64,000 bases of DNA from Candidatus Iainarchaeum sp. (GTDB lineage Archaea; Iainarchaeota; Iainarchaeia; Iainarchaeales; UBA10219). Where the stretch lies: the NCBI GenBank assembly GCA_018304425.1, contig JAGVWE010000002.1, positions 248,001 through 312,000 of the forward strand, written 5' to 3'. The position numbers and the translations under genes were made by a program. Below, one piece after another: positions 15,730-22,972 of the stretch. The stretch's first letter is position 1; every line of letters begins with the position of its first letter. A model generated the notes under the pieces. It was not told where the DNA came from and did not search any database. It saw only the letters and a list, made by a program, of their open reading frames with translations.

Positions 15730-16262
15730 GCGACGTGAAACGCATGTTCGTCGCCGTCAACCTGCCGGCGGAAATCAAGAAAGGCATTCACGAAAAACTG
15801 GTGCAGGCCATCCCGGCCGGCAAGGCCAGGCCAGTGGAAACGGAGAACCTGCATGTGACGCTCAAGTTCCTTGGCTATTTGCACCCCGAGAAACTGGCCG
15901 AAGTCAGGGAAAAGCTGCAGGCGCTGGCGGCCGTGAAAAAGTTCGAAGTCGGACTCGCGGGCATTGGGGAGTTCGGGGGCCGCGTGGTCTGGCTGGGCGT
16001 CTCCAAGGGAGGCGAGGAAATGAAGGCCTTGAGCGACAAACTCGACGAACTCCTGCAGGTGAAGGACGACCGCTTCCACGCCCACGTTACCCTGGCGCGC
16101 AACAAGGAACTGAAGGCACCGGAAGTCAGGGAACTGCTGGCAGCCCTCGAAAAAGAGGGTTGCAGCTGGTCGTTCAAGGCCGAAAGCGTGGACGTCATGG
16201 AATCCGTGCTGTCGGCCAAGGGCCCGAAGTACGCGCTGCAGTTCCGGCAACCGCTTGAATGA
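15726..16262 (+). CDS. thpR: RNA 2',3'-cyclic phosphodiesterase (2'-5' RNA ligase family)
   Basis: A 178-residue 2H phosphoesterase. The two catalytic HxTx motifs are HVTLKF near residue 43 and HVTLAR near residue 119. Family members hydrolyse 2',3'-cyclic phosphates on RNA ends and can join tRNA halves through 2'-5' bonds in vitro. The GTG start overlaps the stop of taw3. An RNA cyclase (rtcA) elsewhere in the window acts on the same kind of RNA end. Confidence 0.92.
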   Translation: MSDVKRMFVAVNLPAEIKKGIHEKLVQAIPAGKARPVETENLHVTLKFLGYLHPEKLAEVREKLQALAAVKKFEVGLAGIGEFGGRVVWLGVSKGGEEMKALSDKLDELLQVKDDRFHAHVTLARNKELKAPEVRELLAALEKEGCSWSFKAESVDVMESVLSAKGPKYALQFRQPLE

Positions 16263-16275
16263 GAAACGTTTATAT

Positions 16276-16289
16276 ATGTGATATCACAT
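16276..16289. promoter_or_regulatory. Perfect 14-bp palindrome, putative antitoxin operator
   Basis: ATGTGATATCACAT is a perfect palindrome that overlaps the end of a TTTATATATG box A and lies upstream of a ribbon-helix-helix antitoxin gene. Such antitoxins commonly bind palindromes in their own promoter, so autoregulation is likely. Confidence 0.6.
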
Positions 16290-16309
16290 AGTTATGTGGG
16301 TGATAGCTT

Positions 16310-16531
16310 TTGAGTAACATCACGTTATCGGTTCCAAACGAAATCCACAAGGAAATGAAGCAGTACTCTGAAGTCCGCTGGAGCGAGGTGGCCCGGAAGG
16401 CCATTACAGAAAAGCTGGACGCGCTGCGACTGGCCGACAGGCTCGCCAAAAAAAGCAAGTTGTCCCAGGAAGACGTCGAGGAGTTCAGCAGGAAAATAAA
16501 GGCATTGGCAACCAAGAGGCTCAGGGAATGA
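16310..16531 (+). CDS. Ribbon-helix-helix antitoxin, VapB-like
   Basis: A 73-residue protein. MSNITLSVPNEIHKEMKQYS is a typical ribbon-helix-helix start (a beta strand ITLSVP, then a helix), followed by EVRWSEVARKAI and a Lys-rich C-terminal helix that would embrace the toxin. The start codon is TTG, supported by a GGGTGAT ribosome binding site 6 bases upstream. The stop overlaps the toxin ATG by 4 bases. Confidence 0.82.
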   Translation: MSNITLSVPNEIHKEMKQYSEVRWSEVARKAITEKLDALRLADRLAKKSKLSQEDVEEFSRKIKALATKRLRE

Positions 16532-16944
16532 ACATTGTCATCGACTCGAATGTTCTCTTCGCCGCCCTTATAAAGGATTCAACCACGCGCAGGCTCATCC
16601 TTGAATTTGACGGCTTCTTCCTCTTCCCCTCCTATATCTTCGACGAAATGGAGAAACACAGAAGCGAGCTCCTGCAAAAGTCCGGGATGACGGCAAAAGA
16701 GTTCGAAACGCTCCTCCAACTCATACTCGCTAAAGTCCTCATCGTGCCAGCCGAGGCGTTCAAGCCCCACGCCAAGGAAGCCCTTAAAATAGTTGGCTCC
16801 ATCGACCCTGACGATTCCGCCTTCTTTGCCTGCGCGCTGGCCTATCCGGGCAGCGTCATTTGGTCGGACGACAAGCGATTGAAAAAGCAGTCCAAAATAG
16901 GTGTCCTCCACACAGTCGAAATTGTCGACCTAATGAGGCGCTGA
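16528..16944 (+). CDS. PIN-domain toxin, VapC-like
   Basis: A 138-residue PIN-domain protein, expected to cut RNA. The first catalytic Asp is in MNIVIDSNVLFAAL, acidic residues follow in YIFDEMEKHRSEL and SIDPDDSAFFACAL, and the last is in VIWSDDKRLKKQ. It is translationally coupled to the upstream antitoxin by an ATGA overlap, a standard VapBC layout. PIN families of this subtype are also called PIN_3 or PRORP-like by some databases; toxin activity is inferred from the context. Confidence 0.85.
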   Translation: MNIVIDSNVLFAALIKDSTTRRLILEFDGFFLFPSYIFDEMEKHRSELLQKSGMTAKEFETLLQLILAKVLIVPAEAFKPHAKEALKIVGSIDPDDSAFFACALAYPGSVIWSDDKRLKKQSKIGVLHTVEIVDLMRR

Positions 16945-16980
16945 AGCAGGTTAAATTAATATTTGGCAAAGACCTAGGTT

Positions 16981-18369
16981 ATGGCTATGAACCTGGCCAC
17001 GCTCAAGAAAGCCGTGCTCAAGAAAGTCAAGCCCTCGGCCGAGGAAGTCGCGGCCGAGCGGAGGATGGCCCATGCCTTGATGGAGGAAATCCGCGGACTA
17101 GAGGGCTCGCACGTGGAAGTCATGCTCTGTGGTTCCCTGGCCCGGGAGACCCACCTCAAGGGAGACCGGGACTTGGACCTCTTCGTGTTGTTCCCGGAAA
17201 GCGTGCCCCGCGAGCGTTTCGTGGAAGAAGGGCTGCGCATCGGGAAAACGATTTTCAGGGGGCATCCGTGGGAGGAAGCCTACTCCGAGCACCCCTACAT
17301 CCGGGGGGAAATCCGGGGCTTCGAAGTCGAGGTCGTGCCCGGCTACAAGGTGAAGAGCGCCGAAAAAATCCAGTCAGCCGTGGATAGAAGCCCCTTCCAC
17401 CAGCGATACCTGGAGAAGCGGTTGACGGGCAGGCTGCGGGACGAGGTGCGGCTGGTGCGGCAGTTCCTCAAAGGCATCAAATGCTATGGCGCGGAATTGA
17501 GGTATGCCAGCGTGCCAGGCTATGTCACGGAACTGCTCGTGCTCAAATACGGGTCGTTCGAGGCCACGGTAAAGGCGATGGCTGCCTGGAGGAAAGGCGA
17601 AGTCATTGACCTCGAAAACCACCGCCCCGCCGAAGACGCGCGGAAAAAGTTCGACGCGCCCTTCATCGTGGTCGACCCCGTGGACCGGGAGCGGAATGTC
17701 GCGGCCGCGCTCTCGCTCAACCAGTTCACGCGCATGATTGCCGCGGCGCGCGCGTTCACGCAGAAGCCGCGGTTGAGCTTCTTCTTTGGGAAGAAGGAAA
17801 AAACCTGGCCGCTCGCGAAAGTCAAGGCCATGCTCCAGAAAACCGAGCTGGCCGGGGTGGAGACCGGCTACCCGAAGGCGGTTTCAGATGTGGTGTGGGG
17901 CCAGTTGCGCAGGTTCGGGAAGAAGCTGGCGAACGAGCTGGGCGAGCTGGACTTCAAGGTTTTACGGCATGACGAGTGGACGGACGAGAAGAAACGCATG
18001 TGCTGTTTGTATGAGCTGGAAGCCGCCACCCTGCAAAAGGCGATGACCCGCACCGGGCCGCCTGTCACCGACCAGGCCAACAGCGCGGCCTTCCTGGCGA
18101 AGCACCAGAAACCCTTGTCCGGGCCCCGCATCGAGGAGGGCAGATGGGTGGTCGAGGTCGAGCGGAAGCACACGCAGGCGAAGACGGCGCTAAAGGAACT
18201 GCTGCAAAAGACCAAGGCGAGCGAGCGGGAGGGCCTGCGGCAGGCGCTGGCGAAGAAGACCCGCGTGCTGGATGAGAAAGCGCTTGTTGAATGGTATACA
18301 AAGGATAAGGAATTCGCCGAGTTCCTGACGGAATTCCTCAAAGGCGAAGAAGACTTTTTGGATTATTGA
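16981..18369 (+). CDS. cca: CCA tRNA nucleotidyltransferase, archaeal class I
   Basis: A 462-residue enzyme that adds CCA to tRNA 3' ends. The nucleotidyltransferase signature is LCGSLARETHLKGDRDLDLF near residues 50-68, and the third carboxylate is in GFEVEVVPGY. Length and order match archaeal class I enzymes. A TTAAATTAATATT box precedes a leaderless ATG. The tRNA-Arg gene directly downstream on the other strand, like the other tRNAs here, lacks an encoded CCA, so this activity is needed. Confidence 0.95.
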   Translation: MAMNLATLKKAVLKKVKPSAEEVAAERRMAHALMEEIRGLEGSHVEVMLCGSLARETHLKGDRDLDLFVLFPESVPRERFVEEGLRIGKTIFRGHPWEEAYSEHPYIRGEIRGFEVEVVPGYKVKSAEKIQSAVDRSPFHQRYLEKRLTGRLRDEVRLVRQFLKGIKCYGAELRYASVPGYVTELLVLKYGSFEATVKAMAAWRKGEVIDLENHRPAEDARKKFDAPFIVVDPVDRERNVAAALSLNQFTRMIAAARAFTQKPRLSFFFGKKEKTWPLAKVKAMLQKTELAGVETGYPKAVSDVVWGQLRRFGKKLANELGELDFKVLRHDEWTDEKKRMCCLYELEAATLQKAMTRTGPPVTDQANSAAFLAKHQKPLSGPRIEEGRWVVEVERKHTQAKTALKELLQKTKASEREGLRQALAKKTRVLDEKALVEWYTKDKEFAEFLTEFLKGEEDFLDY

Positions 18370-18376
18370 GGAGAAG

Positions 18377-18451
18377 CGGGCCCGGAGGGATTTGAACCCC
18401 CGTCCTCTCGGTCCGAAGCCGAGCGCCATATCCTGACTAGACCACGGGCCC
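18377..18451 (-). tRNA. tRNA-Arg(UCG)
   Basis: A 75-nt cloverleaf: acceptor GGGCCCG pairs with CGGGCCC, discriminator G73, U8, A14 and G18-G19 present, anticodon stem CUCGG/CCGAG around loop CUUCGGA, giving anticodon UCG (CGA codon), and a T arm GGGGG-UUCAAAU-CCCUC. No intron and no encoded CCA. The first base overlaps the last base of the stop codon of the upstream homing endonuclease gene, and the 3' end lies 7 bp from the end of cca. Confidence 0.93.
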
Positions 18452-19200
18452 TAATATAATGACTCCACGTCCAAAGCCTTATCTAGGATTTGTTTACGCT
18501 GCGCATAGGTCGTATAAGGCGGACAGTGCCCATATTCGCTCCAAATGAGGAATCTACTCAGTTTAGAGGGGTTGGCAAATCCGATGTCTTTAATCCAGTG
18601 CAGTAGGTTCTCAGTCCCAGACATGAGAATACGGTGGTCGGCACCCCAATTTGTGTTTCGGCGTGGAAAAATGTATGCCTGATAGTTAAAGTTCAAAGCA
18701 CTAAGTAATTTTTGAACTCCCTCAAATAGTGGCTTGGAGATAACACTTAGGCCGAGAACGGGATAGCAGTTGTGAGTTTTCCTATATTCCGAATAGCTTT
18801 CTCCTTTTTGACGTTTGAAATGAATGAAACCGTCTGTGTCAAATAACCCCCGCAAAAAACGTTTATAGAATTCTGGGTCGTGCGAATCGAAAATGAACTT
18901 AGGAATCTCGACTATTGCTGATTTGGCGCCAAAAGGGAATCCAAGCGAATGCATGAATGAACATATTTTCTTTCCGCAAATTGAGCATCCGTACGTATTC
19001 CTGGAAGGAAAATACTTAGCGCGGATTTCTTTTTCGAAGACTCGCTGAAACAGGAGGACAATGTGTTCATCGTAATAGGGTCTTTCTTCCACGTGTCCGC
19101 TAATGTCGAGTTCGTAATGGCCGCCACGTCCACGCATATACCCATCCCCCGCATGGATGCCGCAGATTTCGGCCAAGTCCGCGCTCAACTCGAAGCCCAT
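18451..19200 (-). CDS. LAGLIDADG homing endonuclease
   Basis: A 249-residue protein with two LAGLIDADG helices: LAEICGIHAGDGY near residues 8-20 and FLRGLFDTDGFIH about 110 residues later, so it is a monomeric two-repeat enzyme. A CSICGKKIC zinc-like knuckle lies between them. Base composition is clearly more AT-rich than all neighbours, a sign of horizontal arrival. A CTTAAAGG box 22 bp before the chosen ATG supports this start; an upstream ATG would lie outside the promoter. It reads straight into tRNA-Arg and is not inside an intron that I can define. Confidence 0.88.
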   Translation of the reverse strand: MGFELSADLAEICGIHAGDGYMRGRGGHYELDISGHVEERPYYDEHIVLLFQRVFEKEIRAKYFPSRNTYGCSICGKKICSFMHSLGFPFGAKSAIVEIPKFIFDSHDPEFYKRFLRGLFDTDGFIHFKRQKGESYSEYRKTHNCYPVLGLSVISKPLFEGVQKLLSALNFNYQAYIFPRRNTNWGADHRILMSGTENLLHWIKDIGFANPSKLSRFLIWSEYGHCPPYTTYAQRKQILDKALDVESLY

Positions 19201-19246
19201 GGAATTATCTGCGTTTGACCCGTTCTTAAAGGCCGGTCGAACGGGT

Positions 19247-19261
19247 GATTTCCGGTGCGAA
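19247..19261 (-). promoter_or_regulatory. Upstream promoter element, copy 1
   Basis: On the minus strand this reads TTCGCACCGGAAATC and ends 14 bp before the TATA box of the homing endonuclease gene. Near-identical sequences precede the TATA boxes of two other minus-strand genes (27765-27780 and 30773-30788). It is likely a transcription factor site or extended upstream element. Confidence 0.5.
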
Positions 19262-19345
19262 AGAGGAGTCATAAGGACCCCTCCTTCTTCGTGCAGAGCA
19301 GGTCTGCGAAAGACAAGCCGTCCGAAAAGGGGTTTCCACGGTTGG

Positions 19346-19536
19346 AGACCTTTGACTCAACGTGATAAAGGTTCAAGCGAACCACCTCCGAAGACGGCTT
19401 GCGGCTTTTGGAGGCATTAAACCCTTTCCACCAACAGGCCGCGTTCGGAGGTGGAAAGGTTTAAGCCGAGAAAAGCCGAGTCGAAGGAGGTAGTGAGCGA
19501 CCTTTATCGCCAGGAGACCAAAATAGTTAAAGGTTT
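19346..19536. ncRNA. Rod-like structured RNA candidate
   Basis: The gap between the homing endonuclease promoter and the HEAT-like gene holds five nested helices: 19346-19357 with 19525-19536 (12 pairs, two G-U); 19362-19373 with 19499-19510 (12 pairs, two G-U); 19384-19389 with 19486-19491 (6); 19402-19409 with 19471-19478 (8); and 19417-19432 with 19450-19464 (15, one bulge). Together they make a long unbranched rod. I do not recognise it as SRP RNA, RNase P RNA or a guide RNA, and no clear TATA box points to a strand. It could instead be a large imperfect palindrome of a mobile element. Confidence 0.5.
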
Positions 19537-19547
19537 GGGGCTCCGGC

Positions 19548-20018
19548 TCACGGAGGAGTCAATCGGGCCAGGGCAACCTTGGCAGCCACTGCCACCTGCG
19601 GGTGCTCAGAATTAGATGCCCGGTCGAGAATCTGACGCATGCGGGCAAGAATACTTTCCTCAGCAGGTTTGCCCAACTGCGCCAACCCCCAGGCGGCTGT
19701 GAACTGGACCGGCAGATGGCCGTTACTCAACCCCTCGATCAACTGTTCACGACCCGCAGCGTTACCGAAATGGGCGAGGACGGCAGCAAGATGCACGCGC
19801 CTAGCAGGATCCCTTACATAACGTTTGCGTTGCAAGGCATCAAAAACTAGTTTCTCGGCCCTTTCACGACCAGCTGCGATCAAGGCAGCTGTCGCAGTTG
19901 CCCTCGTTGCTGGACTCAATTGCCCCAAATTATGGATTTCCGACATTAGTGGATGGCTCTCGTGGGGCCAAGGGGGAGCAGCGGCACCGGGTCTAGCAGG
20001 CCTGCGTTCGGGCGACAT
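19548..20018 (-). CDS. HEAT-repeat-like protein
   Basis: A 156-codon frame. After a Pro/Arg-rich N-terminus the protein is alpha-helical with repeats of about 30 residues (ATATAALIAAGRERAEKL; RVHLAAVLAHFGNAAG; PVQFTAAWGLAQLGKP; QVAVAAKVALARL), the pattern of HEAT/PBS lyase-like repeats used for protein interaction. A CTATTTATT box 25 bp upstream supports the first ATG; a second ATG at residue 25 is possible. Codon usage differs a little from the neighbours. Specific role unknown. Confidence 0.6.
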   Translation of the reverse strand: MSPERRPARPGAAAPPWPHESHPLMSEIHNLGQLSPATRATATAALIAAGRERAEKLVFDALQRKRYVRDPARRVHLAAVLAHFGNAAGREQLIEGLSNGHLPVQFTAAWGLAQLGKPAEESILARMRQILDRASNSEHPQVAVAAKVALARLTPP

Positions 20019-20060
20019 ATACTATCTGGAGTGGACGTGGAATAAATAGGTTTGCCCGGC

Positions 20061-21248
20061 TTATAAAACCTTGAGCCGCTTCCCGACCTTTTCGAAGACG
20101 GCCAGGGCTTGGTTCAAGTCCTTCTGCGTGAAGGCCGCGTTCATCTGCGTCCGGATGCGTGCCTTGTCCTTGGCCACCATGGGGAAAACGATGGGAACCC
20201 CGAAGACGCCTTCCTTGAACAACTCGCGCGAGAACTCCTGCGCGCGGTTGCTGTCGCCCAACATCACGGGAATAATTGGTGTTTGGCTCTTGCCCGTGTC
20301 AAAGCCCAGTTGCTGGAGGCCCTTGCGAAAGAACTCGGTGTTCTTCCAGAGCCGGGGCACGATTTTCTTGTCCCTCTCAAGGACTTGCAAGGCAGCCGTG
20401 CAGGCCGCGACCGTGGCAGGGGGCGCGGAACCACTCAACAGCCAGCTGCGCGACTTGTTGTACGCGTACTCGCAGACCGCTTGAGAGCCACAAGCATAGC
20501 CGCCCATGACGCCAAAGGCCTTGGAGAAGGTGCCGACTTCGACGTCGATTTTGCCGGTCAAGCCAAAGTGATGGGTTACGCCGCGGCCCTGCGGGCCGAG
20601 GACTCCGTCGCCATGCGCGTCATCCACATAGGTAATGCAATTGAATTGCTCCGCGAGCTTCACGATGCCGGGCAAGGGCGCGATGTCGCCATCCATGGAG
20701 AAAACCCCGTCCGTGACTATGAACGTGCGCTTGAAGTTCTTGGACGCGTTCTCCTTCAGGACGCGTTCCAGGTCGGCCACGTCATTGTGCTGGTAAACGG
20801 CTTTCTCGGCCTTTGACAAGCGGATGCCATCGATGATGCTGCCATGGTTGAGCTGGTCGCTGATGACCAAATCCCCTTCGGCGAGGATGGCCGGGAGCAG
20901 GCCCGCGTTGGCGGCGAACCCGGTCTGGAAGTAAATGGCTGAATTCGTGTGCTTGAATTTCGCGATTTGCCGGTCGAGCTTGATGTGCAAGTCCATGGTG
21001 CCCGCAATGGCGGGAACCGAACCCGAGCCCGCCCCATATTTCTTCACGGCTGCTACCGCGGCTGCCTTGACCTTGGGGTGGTTGCTCAAGCCCAAGTAAT
21101 TGTTGGCTGCCAAGAGGAGGACCTGCTTGCCGTCCACCCGGGCGCGGGGCTGGGAAGGGCCCTGGAGCTGCCTACGCGTCCAATAGAGGCCGGAAGCCTT
21201 CAAATCAGCCACTTGCTGGGCCAAAAAGCCTTCGAATGCCGCGTTCAT
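20061..21248 (-). CDS. kbl: 2-amino-3-ketobutyrate CoA ligase (glycine C-acetyltransferase)
   Basis: A 395-residue PLP enzyme of the alpha-oxoamine synthase family. It splits 2-amino-3-ketobutyrate with CoA into glycine and acetyl-CoA. The substrate region LLLAANNYLGLSNHPKVK, the YVDDAHGDGVLGPQGRG segment with the PLP-binding Asp-x-x-His, and the Schiff-base Lys in GTFSKAFGVMGGY are all present. It lies 16 bp downstream of tdh on the same strand, and the pair makes the two-step route from threonine to glycine and acetyl-CoA. Confidence 0.94.
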   Translation of the reverse strand: MNAAFEGFLAQQVADLKASGLYWTRRQLQGPSQPRARVDGKQVLLLAANNYLGLSNHPKVKAAAVAAVKKYGAGSGSVPAIAGTMDLHIKLDRQIAKFKHTNSAIYFQTGFAANAGLLPAILAEGDLVISDQLNHGSIIDGIRLSKAEKAVYQHNDVADLERVLKENASKNFKRTFIVTDGVFSMDGDIAPLPGIVKLAEQFNCITYVDDAHGDGVLGPQGRGVTHHFGLTGKIDVEVGTFSKAFGVMGGYACGSQAVCEYAYNKSRSWLLSGSAPPATVAACTAALQVLERDKKIVPRLWKNTEFFRKGLQQLGFDTGKSQTPIIPVMLGDSNRAQEFSRELFKEGVFGVPIVFPMVAKDKARIRTQMNAAFTQKDLNQALAVFEKVGKRLKVL

Positions 21249-21264
21249 CGAACCCCTCCCGGTC

Positions 21265-22302
21265 TCACTTGCCGTCCACGTGCATGATGATTTTGCCGGA
21301 GTTGCCGGAATTCATCAAGTCAAAGCCCTTCCGCCAGTCGCTGAACTGGATGCGGTGGGTGATGATGTTGGAAACATCGAGTGCCCCTCCCTTGATGAGG
21401 CCCGCCATCTTGTACCAGGTCTCGTACATGCGTCTCCCGGTGATGCCCAAAACCGTTGCCCCCTTGAAGATGATGTCGTTGGGCAGGTCCAGGGCAACCG
21501 GCTCCGAGGGCAAGCCGAACAAGGAGATTCTGCCAGCATCCCGCAGGGCCTTGAAAGCGGATTTGACGGCCGACGGGTTGCCGGAGTTTTCCAACACGAC
21601 TTCGGCGCCCAAGCCATTGGTCTGGTCCTTGATTTCCTTGGCCACGTCGGTTTCCTTTGGGTTGAAGACGTGCTTGGCCCCGATTTTCTTGGCGAGCTTC
21701 AAGCGGTAATCGGAGACGTCGCTGGCAAAGATTTCGGCGGCGCCGGCGGCTTTCGCGACTGCGATGGCCATCAAGCCTGCGGGCCCGCAGCCGAACACGG
21801 CCACGGTTTTCCCCGCGACCTCGGTTTGGAGGGTGGTGTGCACCGCGTTGCCGAGGGGCTCCATGATGCAACCGGCTTCCCAGGAAATGTGTTTGCCGTG
21901 CTTCCAGACGCAGATGTCCGGGACGCTCACGTATTCGGCGAAGCCCCCGTTGGTGTCAACGCCCAAGATTTTCACGTTGCTGCAGACGTGCGCGTTGCCG
22001 GTGCGGCATTGGTAGCAGGCCTTGCAGATGATGTGGCTTTCCGCGGAGACGTGGTCGCCTTCCCGGATGTAAACGACTTCTTCGCCGACTTTCTCGACCA
22101 CGCCCGTGAACTCGTGGCCCATGATGAGGGGTGGCTTGATACGGTTCTGGCTCCACTTGTCCCAGTTGAAGATGTGCAGGTCGGTGCCGCAAATCGAGGC
22201 ATACTTGACTTTGATGAGGACGTCTCTCGGCCCCACGGCCGGCATGTCCACCCGACGCAGGTCGAAGCCGGGAGAGGCATTGGGTTTGACGATTGCTTGC
22301 AT
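21265..22302 (-). CDS. tdh: L-threonine 3-dehydrogenase
   Basis: A 345-residue zinc-dependent medium-chain dehydrogenase that oxidises threonine with NAD+. The catalytic zinc ligands are in ASICGTDLHI and IMGHEF, the structural zinc cysteines in ICKACYQCRTGNAHVC, and the NAD-binding fold in AVFGCGPAGLMAIAVAK. I chose the second ATG (MQAIVKPN) because homologues begin there; an ATG eight codons upstream is open but has its own GGAGG inside the coding region. It is co-directional with kbl. Confidence 0.93.
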   Translation of the reverse strand: MQAIVKPNASPGFDLRRVDMPAVGPRDVLIKVKYASICGTDLHIFNWDKWSQNRIKPPLIMGHEFTGVVEKVGEEVVYIREGDHVSAESHIICKACYQCRTGNAHVCSNVKILGVDTNGGFAEYVSVPDICVWKHGKHISWEAGCIMEPLGNAVHTTLQTEVAGKTVAVFGCGPAGLMAIAVAKAAGAAEIFASDVSDYRLKLAKKIGAKHVFNPKETDVAKEIKDQTNGLGAEVVLENSGNPSAVKSAFKALRDAGRISLFGLPSEPVALDLPNDIIFKGATVLGITGRRMYETWYKMAGLIKGGALDVSNIITHRIQFSDWRKGFDLMNSGNSGKIIMHVDGK

Positions 22303-22499
22303 CTTGTGAATGAAGGATCCCTCCAAAAGGAAAACGAAAAAAAAGTGGTGGTTCTGACTAATCTCGGAGGGCTAAGCTTAAAAACGAAACGGCGGTTGCC
22401 TGAATTAATTCTGTCAATTGACGTGAAAACGAGTGAGTGTGGTTTTTTAAAGCTAATCCTGGAAGAAATAGGTATTTCCTGTTTTTTGGAGGAACGCGA

Positions 22500-22655
22500 A
22501 TGAAGGCCTGCATGAGCTGCAATAAAGAGGTTTCAGGGGACTACCTGGAGTTCAAGTGCCCGAAGTGCTTGAAGTCGACCATGGTCCGATGCGATCACTG
22601 CCGGGTTACGTCCAAGGAATACAAGTGCGTTAACTGCGGGTTTGAAGGCCCTTAA
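22500..22655 (+). CDS. HVO_2753-type zinc-ribbon protein
   Basis: A 51-residue protein with four CxxC-like pairs (MSCNKE, KCPKCLK, RCDHCRV, CVNCGFEGP). The C-terminal Cys-x-x-Cys-Gly-Phe-Glu-Gly-Pro ending is typical of COG2888, predicted RNA-binding zinc ribbons linked to translation. A GGAGGA site 7 bases upstream fixes the ATG, and a TTTTTTAAAG box lies about 50 bp upstream. It is followed 15 bp later by aEF1B, a pairing often seen in archaea. Confidence 0.87.
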   Translation: MKACMSCNKEVSGDYLEFKCPKCLKSTMVRCDHCRVTSKEYKCVNCGFEGP

Positions 22656-22669
22656 ACGGGTGCAAGGCC

Positions 22670-22933
22670 ATGGGTTCCAAGATTCTGGTTGTTTTCAAGG
22701 TCTTTCCGGAGGGCCCGGACGAAGTGGCTTCCGTCAAGGAAGGCGTGAAAGGGGTCAAGGCAGGGGAATTCAAGGACCTCAAAGCCGAGCCCCTGGCCTT
22801 CGGCCTCGAAGTCATCAAGGTGGCCTATGTCATCCCCGACAAAACCGATGGCGCCATGGAAGCCCTGGAAACCGCGGTCAAAGGCGTCAAAGGCGTGAAC
22901 CAGGTAGAGGTTGAAGCCGTCACCCTCCTGTGA
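22670..22933 (+). CDS. ef1b: Elongation factor 1-beta (aEF1B)
   Basis: An 87-residue protein, the small archaeal guanine nucleotide exchange factor for EF-1alpha. MGSKILVVFKVFPEGPDE at the start and EPLAFGLEVIKVAYVIPD in the middle match the family, as does the C-terminal VEVEAVTLL. Size is normal for archaea (about 90). Co-transcribed with the zinc-ribbon gene. Confidence 0.92.
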   Translation: MGSKILVVFKVFPEGPDEVASVKEGVKGVKAGEFKDLKAEPLAFGLEVIKVAYVIPDKTDGAMEALETAVKGVKGVNQVEVEAVTLL

Positions 22934-22972
22934 AGCGGTTTAAATTAGGTTTCGCGGACTAATTCTCTTGAC

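Noticed and set aside
19385-19464. CRISPR-like repeats
   Set aside because: The complementary segments form nested helices rather than evenly spaced direct repeats; no array is present in the window.
19201-19547. RNase P RNA or SRP RNA
   Set aside because: Neither the conserved RNase P core sequences nor the SRP helix 8 motif can be found on either strand.
21280-22503. 407-codon frame opposite tdh
   Set aside because: tdh is certain on the minus strand; the frame is a mirror of codon bias.
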